64,000 nucleotides of DNA, from positions 2,542,001 through 2,606,000 of the forward strand of contig NC_019779.1 of the NCBI RefSeq assembly GCF_000317635.1, given 5' to 3'. The notes beneath the pieces were generated by a model. The model had not been told where the DNA came from, did not search any database, and saw nothing but the letters and a program-made list of their open reading frames with translations. Every line of letters starts with the position of its first letter. Positions within the stretch are counted from its first letter, which is position 1. This stretch comes from Halothece sp. PCC 7418 (GTDB lineage Bacteria > Cyanobacteriota > Cyanobacteriia > Cyanobacteriales > Rubidibacteraceae). A program made the translations under genes and the position numbers. Shown here piece by piece: positions 54,415 to 62,410 of the stretch.

Positions 54415-55074
54415 ATGCAGAAAACAACTCTCGTTTTAGTATTAATTGCTTTCGGATTAGGGGGATATGTTTATTTTTATGAAATGGGTTCTCCCTCTCC
54501 AGAAGAAACAGTCACAGCATCCCAAAAAAGTGTCTTTAATTTTGAAGAAGAGGATGTGCAACGATTAGTCATTGAAAAAGAAAGTGGACAAACTTTAGAG
54601 TTTATTCGCTTAGAAACCACAGCCAGCAATTGGCGAATGAAGCAACCAGAAGGGACTCCCGCAGCAGAATCATCCATTGTTTTCTTATTAGACTTATTAG
54701 TAAAAACCCGTTCTCCTAAAACGTTTAATGTTGAACAAAATCAGTTAGAATCCTATGGCTTAAATAATCCCTTAGCAACCATTGATATTGAATTAAAGGA
54801 TCAGACCAAACATCAAGTTATTTTAGGGAATCCGACCTTTGATAATGAGCAAATTTACGCCCAAATTAATCCCGAAAAAAATGATACCACAGAAATTTTT
54901 ATTCTTCCCATTAACTTTCGAGATGCCATAGAACGCTCATTATCAGAATGGAAGCAATCTCCCCCGACTGAAGAAGAAGAAACCCCAGAAACTGAGTTAC
55001 CCTCTCCTCCTTCCGAAGAAGAAGAAAACCCAGAAACTGATTTACTACCTTTACCCTCAGACGAAGAGGAATAA
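54415..55074 (+). CDS. DUF4340 family protein
   Basis: 219 residues from the ATG at 54415, 2 bp after the GldG-like stop. An N-terminal membrane segment (about 4-22) is followed by one DUF4340 domain (about 40-180: VIEKESGQTLEFIRLE, WRMKQPEG and SYGLNNPLATIDIELKDQTK). DUF4340 genes usually follow gldG and may form part of the same exporter; many are 300-450 residues, so this is short. The tail repeats ETPETELPSPPSEEEE and NPETDLLPLPSDEEE and is strongly acidic, like the insert of its neighbour. Confidence 0.82.
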   Translation: MQKTTLVLVLIAFGLGGYVYFYEMGSPSPEETVTASQKSVFNFEEEDVQRLVIEKESGQTLEFIRLETTASNWRMKQPEGTPAAESSIVFLLDLLVKTRSPKTFNVEQNQLESYGLNNPLATIDIELKDQTKHQVILGNPTFDNEQIYAQINPEKNDTTEIFILPINFRDAIERSLSEWKQSPPTEEEETPETELPSPPSEEEENPETDLLPLPSDEEE

Positions 55075-55135
55075 AAATTAAGACACTTCTACCCACAGAC
55101 AACCCCAGCCTTCACGATCAGCTTAATTTTTCTTA
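55073..55135 (+). terminator. candidate terminator after the DUF4340 gene
   Basis: AAAAATTAAG (55073-55082) pairs with CTTAATTTTT (55122-55131). The arms end in a T run on the + strand. The 39-base loop is long, so the strength is uncertain. Confidence 0.4.
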
Positions 55136-55175
55136 AAATAGCAAACAGATAACAGAAATCATTACAATCTCTATT

Positions 55176-55673
55176 ATGTTTAACCGTCAGCGCATCGAAC
55201 CCAAACCCGGACAAGAATCAGTGTGGGATTATCCCCGCCCTCCCCGTCTCGAAAAATCAGATAAACAGATTCAAGTTGTCTTTAATGGTGAAGTCATTGC
55301 GGACACCAAAAACGCCTTACGGATGCTAGAAACCAGTCATCCACCGGTTTATTACATCCCCGCAGAAGATGTTAAGCAGGAGTATCTGACGCAAACCAAT
55401 CGTCAAACCTTTTGCGAATGGAAAGGGAAAGCCCGTTATTATACCTTGAAAGTAGGCAATCAAGAAGTCGCAAACGCTGTGTGGGATTATCCAAATCCCA
55501 GTTCTCGTTATCCAGATATCGCGAATCACTTTGCTTTTTATCCCGCCCAAATGGAAGCGTGTTACGTGGATGGGGAACAAGTGCAAGCCCAAGAAGGAGA
55601 TTTTTATGGCGGTTGGGTCACTAGTGATATTGTTGGTCCGTTTAAAGGTGCGCCAGGAACGTGGGGTTGGTAA
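55176..55673 (+). CDS. DUF427 domain protein
   Basis: 165 residues with a DUF427 domain of about 95 residues repeated in part: VWDYPRPPRLEKSDKQIQVVF near the start and WDYPNPSSRYPDIANHFAFY near the end. Between them are PPVYYIPAEDV and TFCEWKGKARYYTL, which are family hallmarks. Function is unknown. The start ATG at 55176 is the only good one. Single gene; the next gene is convergent and the spacer carries the dispersed GTGACCAGT repeats. Confidence 0.88.
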   Translation: MFNRQRIEPKPGQESVWDYPRPPRLEKSDKQIQVVFNGEVIADTKNALRMLETSHPPVYYIPAEDVKQEYLTQTNRQTFCEWKGKARYYTLKVGNQEVANAVWDYPNPSSRYPDIANHFAFYPAQMEACYVDGEQVQAQEGDFYGGWVTSDIVGPFKGAPGTWGW

Positions 55674-55675
55674 AT

Positions 55676-55699
55676 CAGTGACCAGTGACCAGTTACCAA
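55676..55699. repeat. CAGTGACCAGTGACC short repeats
   Basis: AGTGACC is repeated twice, followed by AGTTACC, in the 32-bp spacer between the convergent DUF427 and ketoacyl synthase genes. Same type as 24640 and 36178. Confidence 0.6.
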
Positions 55700-55705
55700 G
55701 ACTAC

Positions 55706-56848
55706 CTAATGACTAATCGATCTCCTGATCACCATTGCACCATTTTGTCCGCCAAACCCAAAACTTAAAATAAGAGCATGGTTAATCTTACTTTGCATCG
55801 AGTGTTGAACTAGGTTTAGATCAAATTCAGACTCCCGTAAGCCCACACAAGGGGGTAGCGTTTGGGTTTGTAGCGCCTTGAAAGTAAAAGCAAGCGCGAT
55901 CGCGCCTGAAGCCCCTAAAGTATGCCCAGTTGCGCCTTTTGTCGAACTCACAGCAACATCATCAGGAAACAAGGATTGAATCAACTGTGCTTCCCGCTTA
56001 TCATTCAACTGCGTGCTTGTCCCATGGGCGTGAATAAAATTAATTTCATGGGGAGAAAGCTGACTCATCTCTAAACTTTTCTTAATCGCAAGACTCGCAC
56101 AGTGATAATCAGGATCAGGGGCGCTGACATGATACGCATCGGAGGTGAAGCCAGATCCTGTGATTTCCCCATATATTTGAGCCTTTCTCGCTTGTGCTGA
56201 TTCCAGTGACTCTAAAACAAAAATTGCGCCTCCTTCCCCTAAAACCAGTCCTTCTCGTTGCTTGTCGAAGGGATAGCAACCGGTTTTTGCTAATGCTCCC
56301 ATTTGCTTGAAACCAGTTAGCGTGAGGGGCGTTATAGGGGTTTCCACTGCACCAGCAACAACTTGTTCACATTGTCCTGATCTAATCAGTTGATAGCCTT
56401 GCGCGATCGCGCTGATTCCTGTACTACAAGCAGCCATCGGAGATAAAACAGCACTTTCACTCCCAACAATTTGCGCTGTGATGATCGCGCCTTGATGAGG
56501 AAAAAATTCTAGCCAGTTAACGAACTCTCTCTTTTCTCGAAGCAGTTGTTCAATATCTCCCTGACACCCGCGACTTGACCCAACCACCACGCGGAATTCA
56601 GGTAAAGGTGGAACTAAACTTGCATCCGCTAACGCAGACTTAACCACTTGTGGGGTCAATCGTTGGAGAAACAGTGGTTTTTCTTGAATCAAGGATAAAG
56701 GAAGTGGCGGAAAAGAAAGAAACGGCTGCTGTAAGGAGATGGAAGATTTCCCTTGGCGTAAGTTGTACCAACTTTGGGTTAAGTTTCCTAATCCTGTCCA
56801 ACAACCGATTCCAGTGACAACAACAGTTTTTTTCTGGTCATTTGTCAT
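55706..56848 (-). CDS. beta-ketoacyl-ACP synthase, FabF/KAS II-like
   Basis: 380 residues with the thiolase fold. Catalytic Cys is in ACSTGISAIAQG, and the two histidines are in HAHGTSTQLND and KGATGHTLGASG; all three are intact. It extends acyl chains by condensing malonyl-ACP. At 380 residues it is slightly shorter than typical FabF (about 410) and diverged at the N-terminus, so it may be a second, specialised synthase. Single gene, divergent from the DUF29 gene. Confidence 0.88.
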   Translation of the reverse strand: MTNDQKKTVVVTGIGCWTGLGNLTQSWYNLRQGKSSISLQQPFLSFPPLPLSLIQEKPLFLQRLTPQVVKSALADASLVPPLPEFRVVVGSSRGCQGDIEQLLREKREFVNWLEFFPHQGAIITAQIVGSESAVLSPMAACSTGISAIAQGYQLIRSGQCEQVVAGAVETPITPLTLTGFKQMGALAKTGCYPFDKQREGLVLGEGGAIFVLESLESAQARKAQIYGEITGSGFTSDAYHVSAPDPDYHCASLAIKKSLEMSQLSPHEINFIHAHGTSTQLNDKREAQLIQSLFPDDVAVSSTKGATGHTLGASGAIALAFTFKALQTQTLPPCVGLRESEFDLNLVQHSMQSKINHALILSFGFGGQNGAMVIRRSISH

Positions 56849-56936
56849 TTGAAATTTACCTTACTAGGGCAACTTGCCTCTTGCCTATTGCCTAGTGCTA
56901 TATAATAAGCATGAGTTAGATGTTGCTCAATCAAAG

Positions 56937-57404
56937 ATGGTAAAAATTACACAACAGCAAAAAAAACTATACGATACTGACTATAATCTCTGGGTTTTAG
57001 AAACAGTCAGAAAATTAGAAAATCGGGAGTTTAATTTGCTCGATTTAGAAAATTTGATTGAGGAAGTCTTAGATTTGAGCAAGCGGACAAAACGGAAACT
57101 GCAAAGTCTTTTGATCAAACTAATTGAACATTTATTGAAGTTTTCTTATTGGGAATCGGAACGAGAAAATAACCGAGGTCATTGGTTAGCAGAAATTCGT
57201 AATTTTCGACAGCAAATTAATTTAGAATTAGAAGATAGTCCAAGTCTGAAGACTTACTTATTAGAAATTTTTGAAGATTGTTATCAAAAGGGACGGACAC
57301 TTGCGGTTGATCGTTCACAACTTCCTCCCCATACTTTTCCCAAAGAACCGATTGCAAACTTAGAGCAAATTTTGGATGAAAATTGGCTACCGCATCAGGA
57401 ATAA
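56937..57404 (+). CDS. DUF29 family protein
   Basis: 155 residues from the ATG at 56937. The in-frame start at 56874 is unlikely because the added 21 residues are not conserved. Family hallmarks are YDTDYNLWVLETVRKLENRE, LDLENLIEEVLDLSKRTKRKL then LIEHLLKF, WLAEIRNFRQQI, and TFPKEPIANLEQILDENWLP. It is helical and charged. DUF29 genes are abundant in cyanobacteria and of unknown function. A TATAAT at 56901-56906 next to a MITE-like end (AGTGCTATA) may provide the promoter. Its stop abuts the 160-bp MITE-like element. Confidence 0.85.
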   Translation: MVKITQQQKKLYDTDYNLWVLETVRKLENREFNLLDLENLIEEVLDLSKRTKRKLQSLLIKLIEHLLKFSYWESERENNRGHWLAEIRNFRQQINLELEDSPSLKTYLLEIFEDCYQKGRTLAVDRSQLPPHTFPKEPIANLEQILDENWLPHQE

Positions 57405-57564
57405 TTATAGCGTTTCCTAGTTGGTTGAGGTACGTAATGCGAGTCGGTGGATGTTCATGGTTCATGGTTCATTAATTAACAACCAACAAATAACAAAGAA
57501 CGAAGAACAAAGAACAAAGAACCAAAATTTAGAATGTACCTCATGAGATTGGGAAGTGCTATAA
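57405..57564. mobile_element. MITE-like element with terminal inverted repeats, 160 bp
   Basis: The left end TTATAGCGTTTCCTAGTTGG is followed by TTGAGGTACGT. The right end, read in reverse complement, is TTATAGCACTTCCCAATCTC then ATGAGGTACAT. They form about 30-bp imperfect inverted repeats sharing TTATAGC and TGAGGTAC. The middle holds TTCATGG tandem units and an AACAAAGAACAAAG run. There is no coding frame. TA-rich ends are typical of IS630/Tc1-type nonautonomous elements; that link is inference. Partial copies are at 9940, 17001, 50837, 52584, 56894, 58985 and 63566. Confidence 0.7.
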
Positions 57565-57585
57565 CTCAGTTTTTTAATCATTGAA

Positions 57586-57602
57586 GGTGGGCAGTGCCCA
57601 CC
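57586..57602. repeat. GGTGGGCAGTGCCCACC palindrome
   Basis: An 8-bp arm perfect palindrome with a one-base centre. It is the same motif as 63661-63679 and part of 45168-45188. It is followed by a G-rich tract (57621-57640). Confidence 0.7.
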
Positions 57603-57642
57603 CGACAAATACTGCTTAAGAAAGGGGGGTTTGGGGGGATCA

Positions 57643-58356
57643 CTAATTTTTCACAAGATTATCCAGTCCAGAAAGAACTTTCGCGGATTCAATGCGATCG
57701 CCTTGTTGAATCGTATCTACCACATCCATCCCACTGGTCACTTCACCAAACACAGCATAATCACCATCTAAAAAAGGAAGTTCCGCTAGCGTGATAAAGA
57801 ATTGGGAAGAAGCAGAGTTGGGCATCTGCGATCGCGCCATGGATAACACGCCACGGTCATGCTTTAATTCTGGACTCTTTTCAATTCCCGCTTGTTTGAG
57901 AGTTTTGCCATAAATCGGCTCTTGTTCTCCTGAAGGGACAATTTCTAAAGGAATCGAGCGTTTTTGACCCGTTTCTGGATTGACAAAGCCACCTGTTCCA
58001 TTTCCTTTGGGATCGCCCCCTTGCACAACAAAGGGTTGCGGTTCTTTGACCACCCGATGAAAGGTTAAACCATCATAAAATTTTCGTTGGACTAAATCGA
58101 CAAAGTTCCCCGCCGTAATCGGAGCGAGATCACCATTGAGTTCCATGACAATGGGCGATCCTTTTACCGTAAACTCAACCGTCGCTTTGCCATTTAATTG
58201 GGGTAAATTACTCATCATTACACTATCTTGGGTGGTTTCGGGATTATTTTTGGTACTGTCTGGGCTGGAAATAGCACTACATCCAGTGAGAAAAACAGTG
58301 AAAACAACCATCACTGATAAGACTCGGCGCAGCCACCGTTGTGAAAATTGATTCAT
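57643..58356 (-). CDS. cyclophilin-type peptidyl-prolyl isomerase, lipoprotein
   Basis: 237 residues from the ATG at 58356. Earlier in-frame starts at 58362 and 58395 would overlap ycf4 or leave a long N-terminus. The lipobox is LTGC (C26). The cyclophilin domain spans about 58-235 with [20 protein letters not shown] then [24 protein letters not shown] and [15 protein letters not shown]. It speeds proline isomerisation and should be anchored in the periplasm or lumen. It overlaps no gene but ends transcription from ycf4, whose stop is 17 bp upstream. Confidence 0.9.
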   Translation of the reverse strand: MNQFSQRWLRRVLSVMVVFTVFLTGCSAISSPDSTKNNPETTQDSVMMSNLPQLNGKATVEFTVKGSPIVMELNGDLAPITAGNFVDLVQRKFYDGLTFHRVVKEPQPFVVQGGDPKGNGTGGFVNPETGQKRSIPLEIVPSGEQEPIYGKTLKQAGIEKSPELKHDRGVLSMARSQMPNSASSQFFITLAELPFLDGDYAVFGEVTSGMDVVDTIQQGDRIESAKVLSGLDNLVKN

Positions 58357-58372
58357 GACCATCTGTCTTGTT

Positions 58373-58939
58373 TTAAATTCCTTCAAGGGGGACACCTAAA
58401 AAACGGGCTAATTCTGCACCCTGATTCTCTAATTCGCTCAGAGACAAGGGTTCTCCCACACGAGTGAGAGGAATGTTTTTACGTCCTTTTACGCGCAAAT
58501 AGAGGGCTCGTTTCGGGTTCAAACCTTCTTTAATCTCTGCTTTCACCGCTTCAATATCCTTGAGATTATTCTCTAATTCGATTCGGCGGTTTTTACCAGG
58601 ATACCCCCAGCGAAAAATCTTAACTTTATTCGTGTTTTTATTAAACTCGTTGTAACCCCCGCCAACATCCCAGAGGATCACTAGCCAGAGGTAAAGAGAC
58701 ACTAACGAACCGGCTACCCCGTAGAAGGTAAGAGCGATGCCTTGGGGAATAAATTGTAAATCTGTGGGGTCACTGACAATTAGTAAATTTACTTGCAAAT
58801 AGCTCGACAAACCCGCCAAAAGAAAGCCCACACCGCCAATCATGGCGATGACAGCCCAAAAATAATTGCTGGGACGGCGAGCACCAGTAATTTCTTGTGT
58901 CAAGACTTGACTATCTTTAGCGGTTACAGATGCACTCAT
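58373..58939 (-). CDS. ycf4: photosystem I assembly protein Ycf4
   Basis: 188 residues. Two membrane helices near the N-terminus (about 26-48 and 66-90) are followed by the soluble part with [20 protein letters not shown] then GKNRRIEL and the C-terminal [24 protein letters not shown]. Ycf4 helps assemble photosystem I. Length is normal. It is divergent from psbD with about 400 bp between, an arrangement that places PSI assembly and PSII core genes side by side. Confidence 0.95.
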   Translation of the reverse strand: MSASVTAKDSQVLTQEITGARRPSNYFWAVIAMIGGVGFLLAGLSSYLQVNLLIVSDPTDLQFIPQGIALTFYGVAGSLVSLYLWLVILWDVGGGYNEFNKNTNKVKIFRWGYPGKNRRIELENNLKDIEAVKAEIKEGLNPKRALYLRVKGRKNIPLTRVGEPLSLSELENQGAELARFLGVPLEGI

Positions 58940-58984
58940 CTAAACTCTCCTTGCATAACGAGGAATCAAGAACGAATCACAGGC

Positions 58985-59029
58985 GCGATCGTACTTGTTA
59001 CTTGAACAGACTAAAAAACGCTATATAAT
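58985..59029 (+). promoter_or_regulatory. promoter-like MITE end upstream of psbD
   Basis: TTGAAC (59002-59007) and TATAAT (59024-59029) are 16 bases apart on the + strand, a good promoter match 317 bases before psbD. In reverse complement the same stretch reads TATAGCGTTTTTTAGTCTGTT, the end of the MITE-like family, so the promoter would be repeat-derived. Confidence 0.5.
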
Positions 59030-59345
59030 AACCCTGTTCTATTCTAGAACCTGCCAGAGACAGTGGAAATCAGGTTAATCCCACAGCATCATCTCACAAT
59101 TCCACTCGAAAAATTAGGAAAACTTGTGCTATTGTTAAAAAAAGTTAAGTTACTATCCCTTTTGAATCTTGCCGAGAATATTCCTGTGTGCGGATTTTCT
59201 GGAGGGTGCAATCATCATTAACTTTTTTCCGTCTCTGGGGAGGCTTTCTTAACATTTTTAGTGCAAGTAGGTTATCCTAAAGAGACAAAAGCACGCAAAA
59301 CTTAGTATTCTTGCAACAATTTATTAAGCAAGAGGATTTGAAACA
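59030..59345. other. psbD upstream region without a gene
   Basis: 316 bases before psbD hold no coding frame. There are runs such as TTAAAAAAAGTTAAG and a T-rich tract. A TTAACA (59249-59254) with TATCCT (59273-59278) 18 bases later is a candidate proximal psbD promoter. AGAGGA at 59331 is the psbD RBS. The long spacer suits a regulated leader for a light-controlled gene. Confidence 0.45.
59249..59278 (+). promoter_or_regulatory. candidate proximal psbD promoter
   Basis: TTAACA and TATCCT with an 18-base spacer, about 68 bases upstream of the psbD start. Moderate match only. Confidence 0.35.
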
Positions 59346-60407
59346 ATGACTATTGCAGTAGGACGCGCCCAACAACAAAGAGGAGTTTTCGACCTCGTCG
59401 ATGACTGGCTCAAGCGCGACAGATTTGTCTTTATCGGCTGGTCTGGTTTACTGCTGTTCCCCTGTGCTTACATGGCAATTGGGGGATGGCTCACCGGAAC
59501 CACCTTTGTTACCTCCTGGTACACTCACGGTTTAGCAAGCTCTTATCTGGAAGGCTGCAACTTCTTAACCGTTGCCGTTTCCACCCCCGCAGATGCTTTC
59601 GGACACTCCCTGCTCTTCTTATGGGGACCCGAAGCGAACTGGGACTTTGTACGCTGGTGTCAAATCGGCGGACTCTGGAGTTTCGTTGCCCTCCACGGGG
59701 CTTTTGGACTGATTGGCTTCATGCTGCGTCAGTTTGAAATTGCCCGTCTGGTCGGTGTACGTCCTTACAACGCGATCGCGTTCTCCGGTCCGATTGCTGT
59801 ATTTGTCAGCGTCTTCTTAATGTATCCTTTAGGACAGTCAAGCTGGTTCTTTGCGCCCAGTTTTGGTGTCGCAGGAATCTTCCGCTTCATTCTGTTCTTC
59901 CAAGGATTCCACAACTGGACCCTCAATCCCTTCCACATGATGGGTGTGGCTGGTATTTTAGGCGGTGCATTACTCTGTGCGATTCATGGCGCAACCGTCG
60001 AAAACACCCTGTTTGATGAAGGGGGCGACAGCAACAACACCTTCCGCGCCTTTGAACCCACTCAGGCGGAAGAAACCTACTCCATGGTGACCGCAAACCG
60101 GTTCTGGAGTCAGATCTTCGGGATTGCGTTCTCTAACAAACGCTGGTTACACTTCTTCATGCTGTTTGTTCCAGTAACAGGACTGTGGATGTCCGCAGTT
60201 GGAGTTGTCGGCTTAGGACTGAACCTGCGTGCCTATGACTTTGTGTCTCAAGAGATTCGCGCCGCAGAAGATCCTGAGTTTGAAACCTTCTATACGAAAA
60301 ATATCTTATTAAACGAAGGTCTCCGCGCCTGGATGGCTCCGGATGACCAACCCCACGAACAGTTTGAATTCCCAGAGGAGGTACTACCCCGTGGTAACGC
60401 TCTCTAA
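59346..60407 (+). CDS. psbD: photosystem II D2 protein
   Basis: 353 residues, the usual length of D2, which with D1 forms the photosystem II reaction centre. Five membrane helices are visible. Recognisable parts are [82 protein letters not shown] and [26 protein letters not shown], which provide ligands to chlorophyll and iron. It starts with a good RBS (AGAGGA). Its last 17 bases overlap psbC. Confidence 0.98.
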   Translation: MTIAVGRAQQQRGVFDLVDDWLKRDRFVFIGWSGLLLFPCAYMAIGGWLTGTTFVTSWYTHGLASSYLEGCNFLTVAVSTPADAFGHSLLFLWGPEANWDFVRWCQIGGLWSFVALHGAFGLIGFMLRQFEIARLVGVRPYNAIAFSGPIAVFVSVFLMYPLGQSSWFFAPSFGVAGIFRFILFFQGFHNWTLNPFHMMGVAGILGGALLCAIHGATVENTLFDEGGDSNNTFRAFEPTQAEETYSMVTANRFWSQIFGIAFSNKRWLHFFMLFVPVTGLWMSAVGVVGLGLNLRAYDFVSQEIRAAEDPEFETFYTKNILLNEGLRAWMAPDDQPHEQFEFPEEVLPRGNAL

Positions 60408-61773
60408 TACATTTGTCGGCGCTGGTCGTGACCAAGAATCTAGCGGTTACGCCTGGTGGTCTGGTAACGCTCGTTTAATCAACCTTTCCGGAAAATTACT
60501 GGGTGCTCACGTTGCCCACGCTGGTCTCATTGTCTTCTGGGCTGGCGCAATGACCCTCTTTGAAGTCGGTCACTTCGTCCCCGAAAAGCCCATGTATGAG
60601 CAGGGCTTAATCCTTCTCCCTCACCTCGCAACCCTAGGTTGGGGCGTTGGTCCAGGTGGAGAAGTCATTGACACTTTCCCCTACTTCGTCGTTGGGGTAC
60701 TCCACTTAATTTCCTCCGCCGTTCTCGGTCTCGGTGGGATTTACCACGCCGTCCGTGGTCCTGAAACCTTAGAAGAATATTCTTCTTTCTTCGGTTACGA
60801 CTGGAAAGATAAAAACAAAATGACCAGCATCATTGGTTTCCACCTAATTATTTTAGGAATTGGAGCCCTCTTGCTGGTATTCAAAGCCGTCTTCTTCGGC
60901 GGTGTTTATGATACCTGGGCCCCTGGTGGTGGTGATGTCCGTGTCATCAATAATCCGACTCTCAACCCAGCAGCAATCTTTGGTTATCTGCTGAGTTCTC
61001 CCTTCGGTGGTGACGGTTGGATCATTGGTGTTGACAACATGGAAGACATCATCGGTGGTCACATCTGGGTTGGCTTAATCTGCATCGCTGGCGGTGTTTG
61101 GCACATTCTGACCAAGCCCTTTGGTTGGGTTCGCCGTGCCTTTGTCTGGTCTGGTGAAGCCTACCTTTCCTATAGCCTCGGTGCGCTCTCCTTAATGGGT
61201 TTTGTTGCCTCCGCAATGGTTTGGTTCAACAACACTGCCTATCCCAGTGAGTTCTACGGTCCCACCAACGCAGAAGCATCTCAAGCACAAGCGTTCTTGT
61301 TCTTAGCCCGTGACCAACGCTTAGGGGCAAACATTGCCACTTCCCAAGGTCCGACTGGTCTTGGTAAATACTTAATGCGCTCTCCCACTGGTGAAATCAT
61401 TCTCGGTGGTGAAACCATGCGCTTCTGGGACTTCCGTGGTCCTTGGTTAGAGCCGTTACGGGGACCCAATGGTCTTGATGTGGACAAAATCCGCAATGAC
61501 ATTCAGCCCTGGCAACTTCGTCGTGCTGCTGAATACATGACGCACGCTCCCAACGGTTCTATCAACTCTGTGGGTGGAATTATTACCGAACCCAACTCCT
61601 TCAACTACGTTAACCTCCGTCAATGGTTAGCTGGTTCTCACTTTATTCTCGGTTTCTTCTTCTTAATCGGTCACTTATGGCACGCGGGTCGCGCTCGTGC
61701 TGCTGCTGCTGGTTTTGAAAAAGGCATTGTCCGTGAAACTGAACCAGTATTATCTATGCCTGACCTCGACTAG
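60391..61773 (+). CDS. psbC: photosystem II CP43 antenna protein
   Basis: 460 residues starting at GTG 60391, as in other psbC genes, preceded by GAGGAGGT at 60376-60383. A longer in-frame start at 60343 lies inside psbD and does not fit the protein family. CP43 binds chlorophylls next to D1 and supplies a ligand to the manganese cluster. The start is [47 protein letters not shown] and the [14 protein letters not shown] region with the Mn-cluster ligand glutamate are intact. psbD and psbC overlap by 17 bp. A terminator follows. Confidence 0.98.
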   Translation: MVTLSNTFVGAGRDQESSGYAWWSGNARLINLSGKLLGAHVAHAGLIVFWAGAMTLFEVGHFVPEKPMYEQGLILLPHLATLGWGVGPGGEVIDTFPYFVVGVLHLISSAVLGLGGIYHAVRGPETLEEYSSFFGYDWKDKNKMTSIIGFHLIILGIGALLLVFKAVFFGGVYDTWAPGGGDVRVINNPTLNPAAIFGYLLSSPFGGDGWIIGVDNMEDIIGGHIWVGLICIAGGVWHILTKPFGWVRRAFVWSGEAYLSYSLGALSLMGFVASAMVWFNNTAYPSEFYGPTNAEASQAQAFLFLARDQRLGANIATSQGPTGLGKYLMRSPTGEIILGGETMRFWDFRGPWLEPLRGPNGLDVDKIRNDIQPWQLRRAAEYMTHAPNGSINSVGGIITEPNSFNYVNLRQWLAGSHFILGFFFLIGHLWHAGRARAAAAGFEKGIVRETEPVLSMPDLD

Positions 61774-61797
61774 TTTCGGTTGAAAGGTTAAATCTTT

Positions 61798-61825
61798 AGC
61801 CCTCACCTCAGGTGGGGGTTTTTTA
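61798..61825 (+). terminator. rho-independent terminator after psbC
   Basis: CCCTCACC pairs with GGTGGGGG around TCA (one mismatch-type pair), directly followed by TTTTTT. It lies 25 bases after the psbC stop and overlaps the end of the convergent gene. Confidence 0.8.
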
Positions 61826-62410
61826 TTGGGAAAGTCTTTCCCAGTCTTCGGGGGTATCTATATCAATGATGCCTTGAGGAAAGGGAATTTTGAGCAGGCT
61901 TGAGGAATAACGCCTTAGAATGCCTTTGGCACCAACATCACCTGTCATCGTAGCGAGTTCGGGAAAGAAACTGCGATCAAAGAGGGCGGGAACTCCCACC
62001 GTACCAGCATATTCTGAGACGACAATCGGATAACCTGTCCTGCGATATCCCACGATGAATTGCTGAATCAAATCAGTGGAAACAAAGGGTTGGTCACAGA
62101 GGAGAACCATCATTGCATCAACTTGGGTTGTCATTTCCTCCATTGTTTTGAGTCCACACTGGAGAGAACTTGCCATTCCGGTTGACCATTGTTGATTAAA
62201 AGCGATATGGATGTTGTATTGGCTTAGTTTTGGCGCAATTTGAGACCGATATGCCCCTAAAACCACCACAATGGGCTGACAATGAGAAGCAACAGCAACG
62301 GTGGTGATCTGTTCAATGAGAGGTTTTCCTTGGTAAGGGAGGAGTTGTTTCGGTTGACCGAGGCGGGTGGATGCCCCGGCTGCTAAGATGACGATGCCGA
62401 TTTGACCCAT
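61823..62410 (-). CDS. MobA-like molybdenum cofactor nucleotidyltransferase
   Basis: 195 residues. The NTP-transferase fold has VILAAGASTRLGQPKQLLPYQGKPLIEQ at the start (VLAAGxSxRxGxxK) and VLLCDQPFVSTDL with the metal-binding aspartate. It belongs with MocA/MobA enzymes that add CMP or GMP to molybdopterin. It overlaps the XdhC gene by 28 bp and is placed in a xanthine dehydrogenase cluster, so cofactor supply for that enzyme is likely. Confidence 0.88.
   Translation of the reverse strand: MGQIGIVILAAGASTRLGQPKQLLPYQGKPLIEQITTVAVASHCQPIVVVLGAYRSQIAPKLSQYNIHIAFNQQWSTGMASSLQCGLKTMEEMTTQVDAMMVLLCDQPFVSTDLIQQFIVGYRRTGYPIVVSEYAGTVGVPALFDRSFFPELATMTGDVGAKGILRRYSSSLLKIPFPQGIIDIDTPEDWERLSQ

Noticed and set aside
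60343-60390. ATG start of psbC within psbD
   Set aside because: The family begins at the GTG at 60391, which has GAGGAGGT at the right distance; the added 16 residues are a shadow of psbD.
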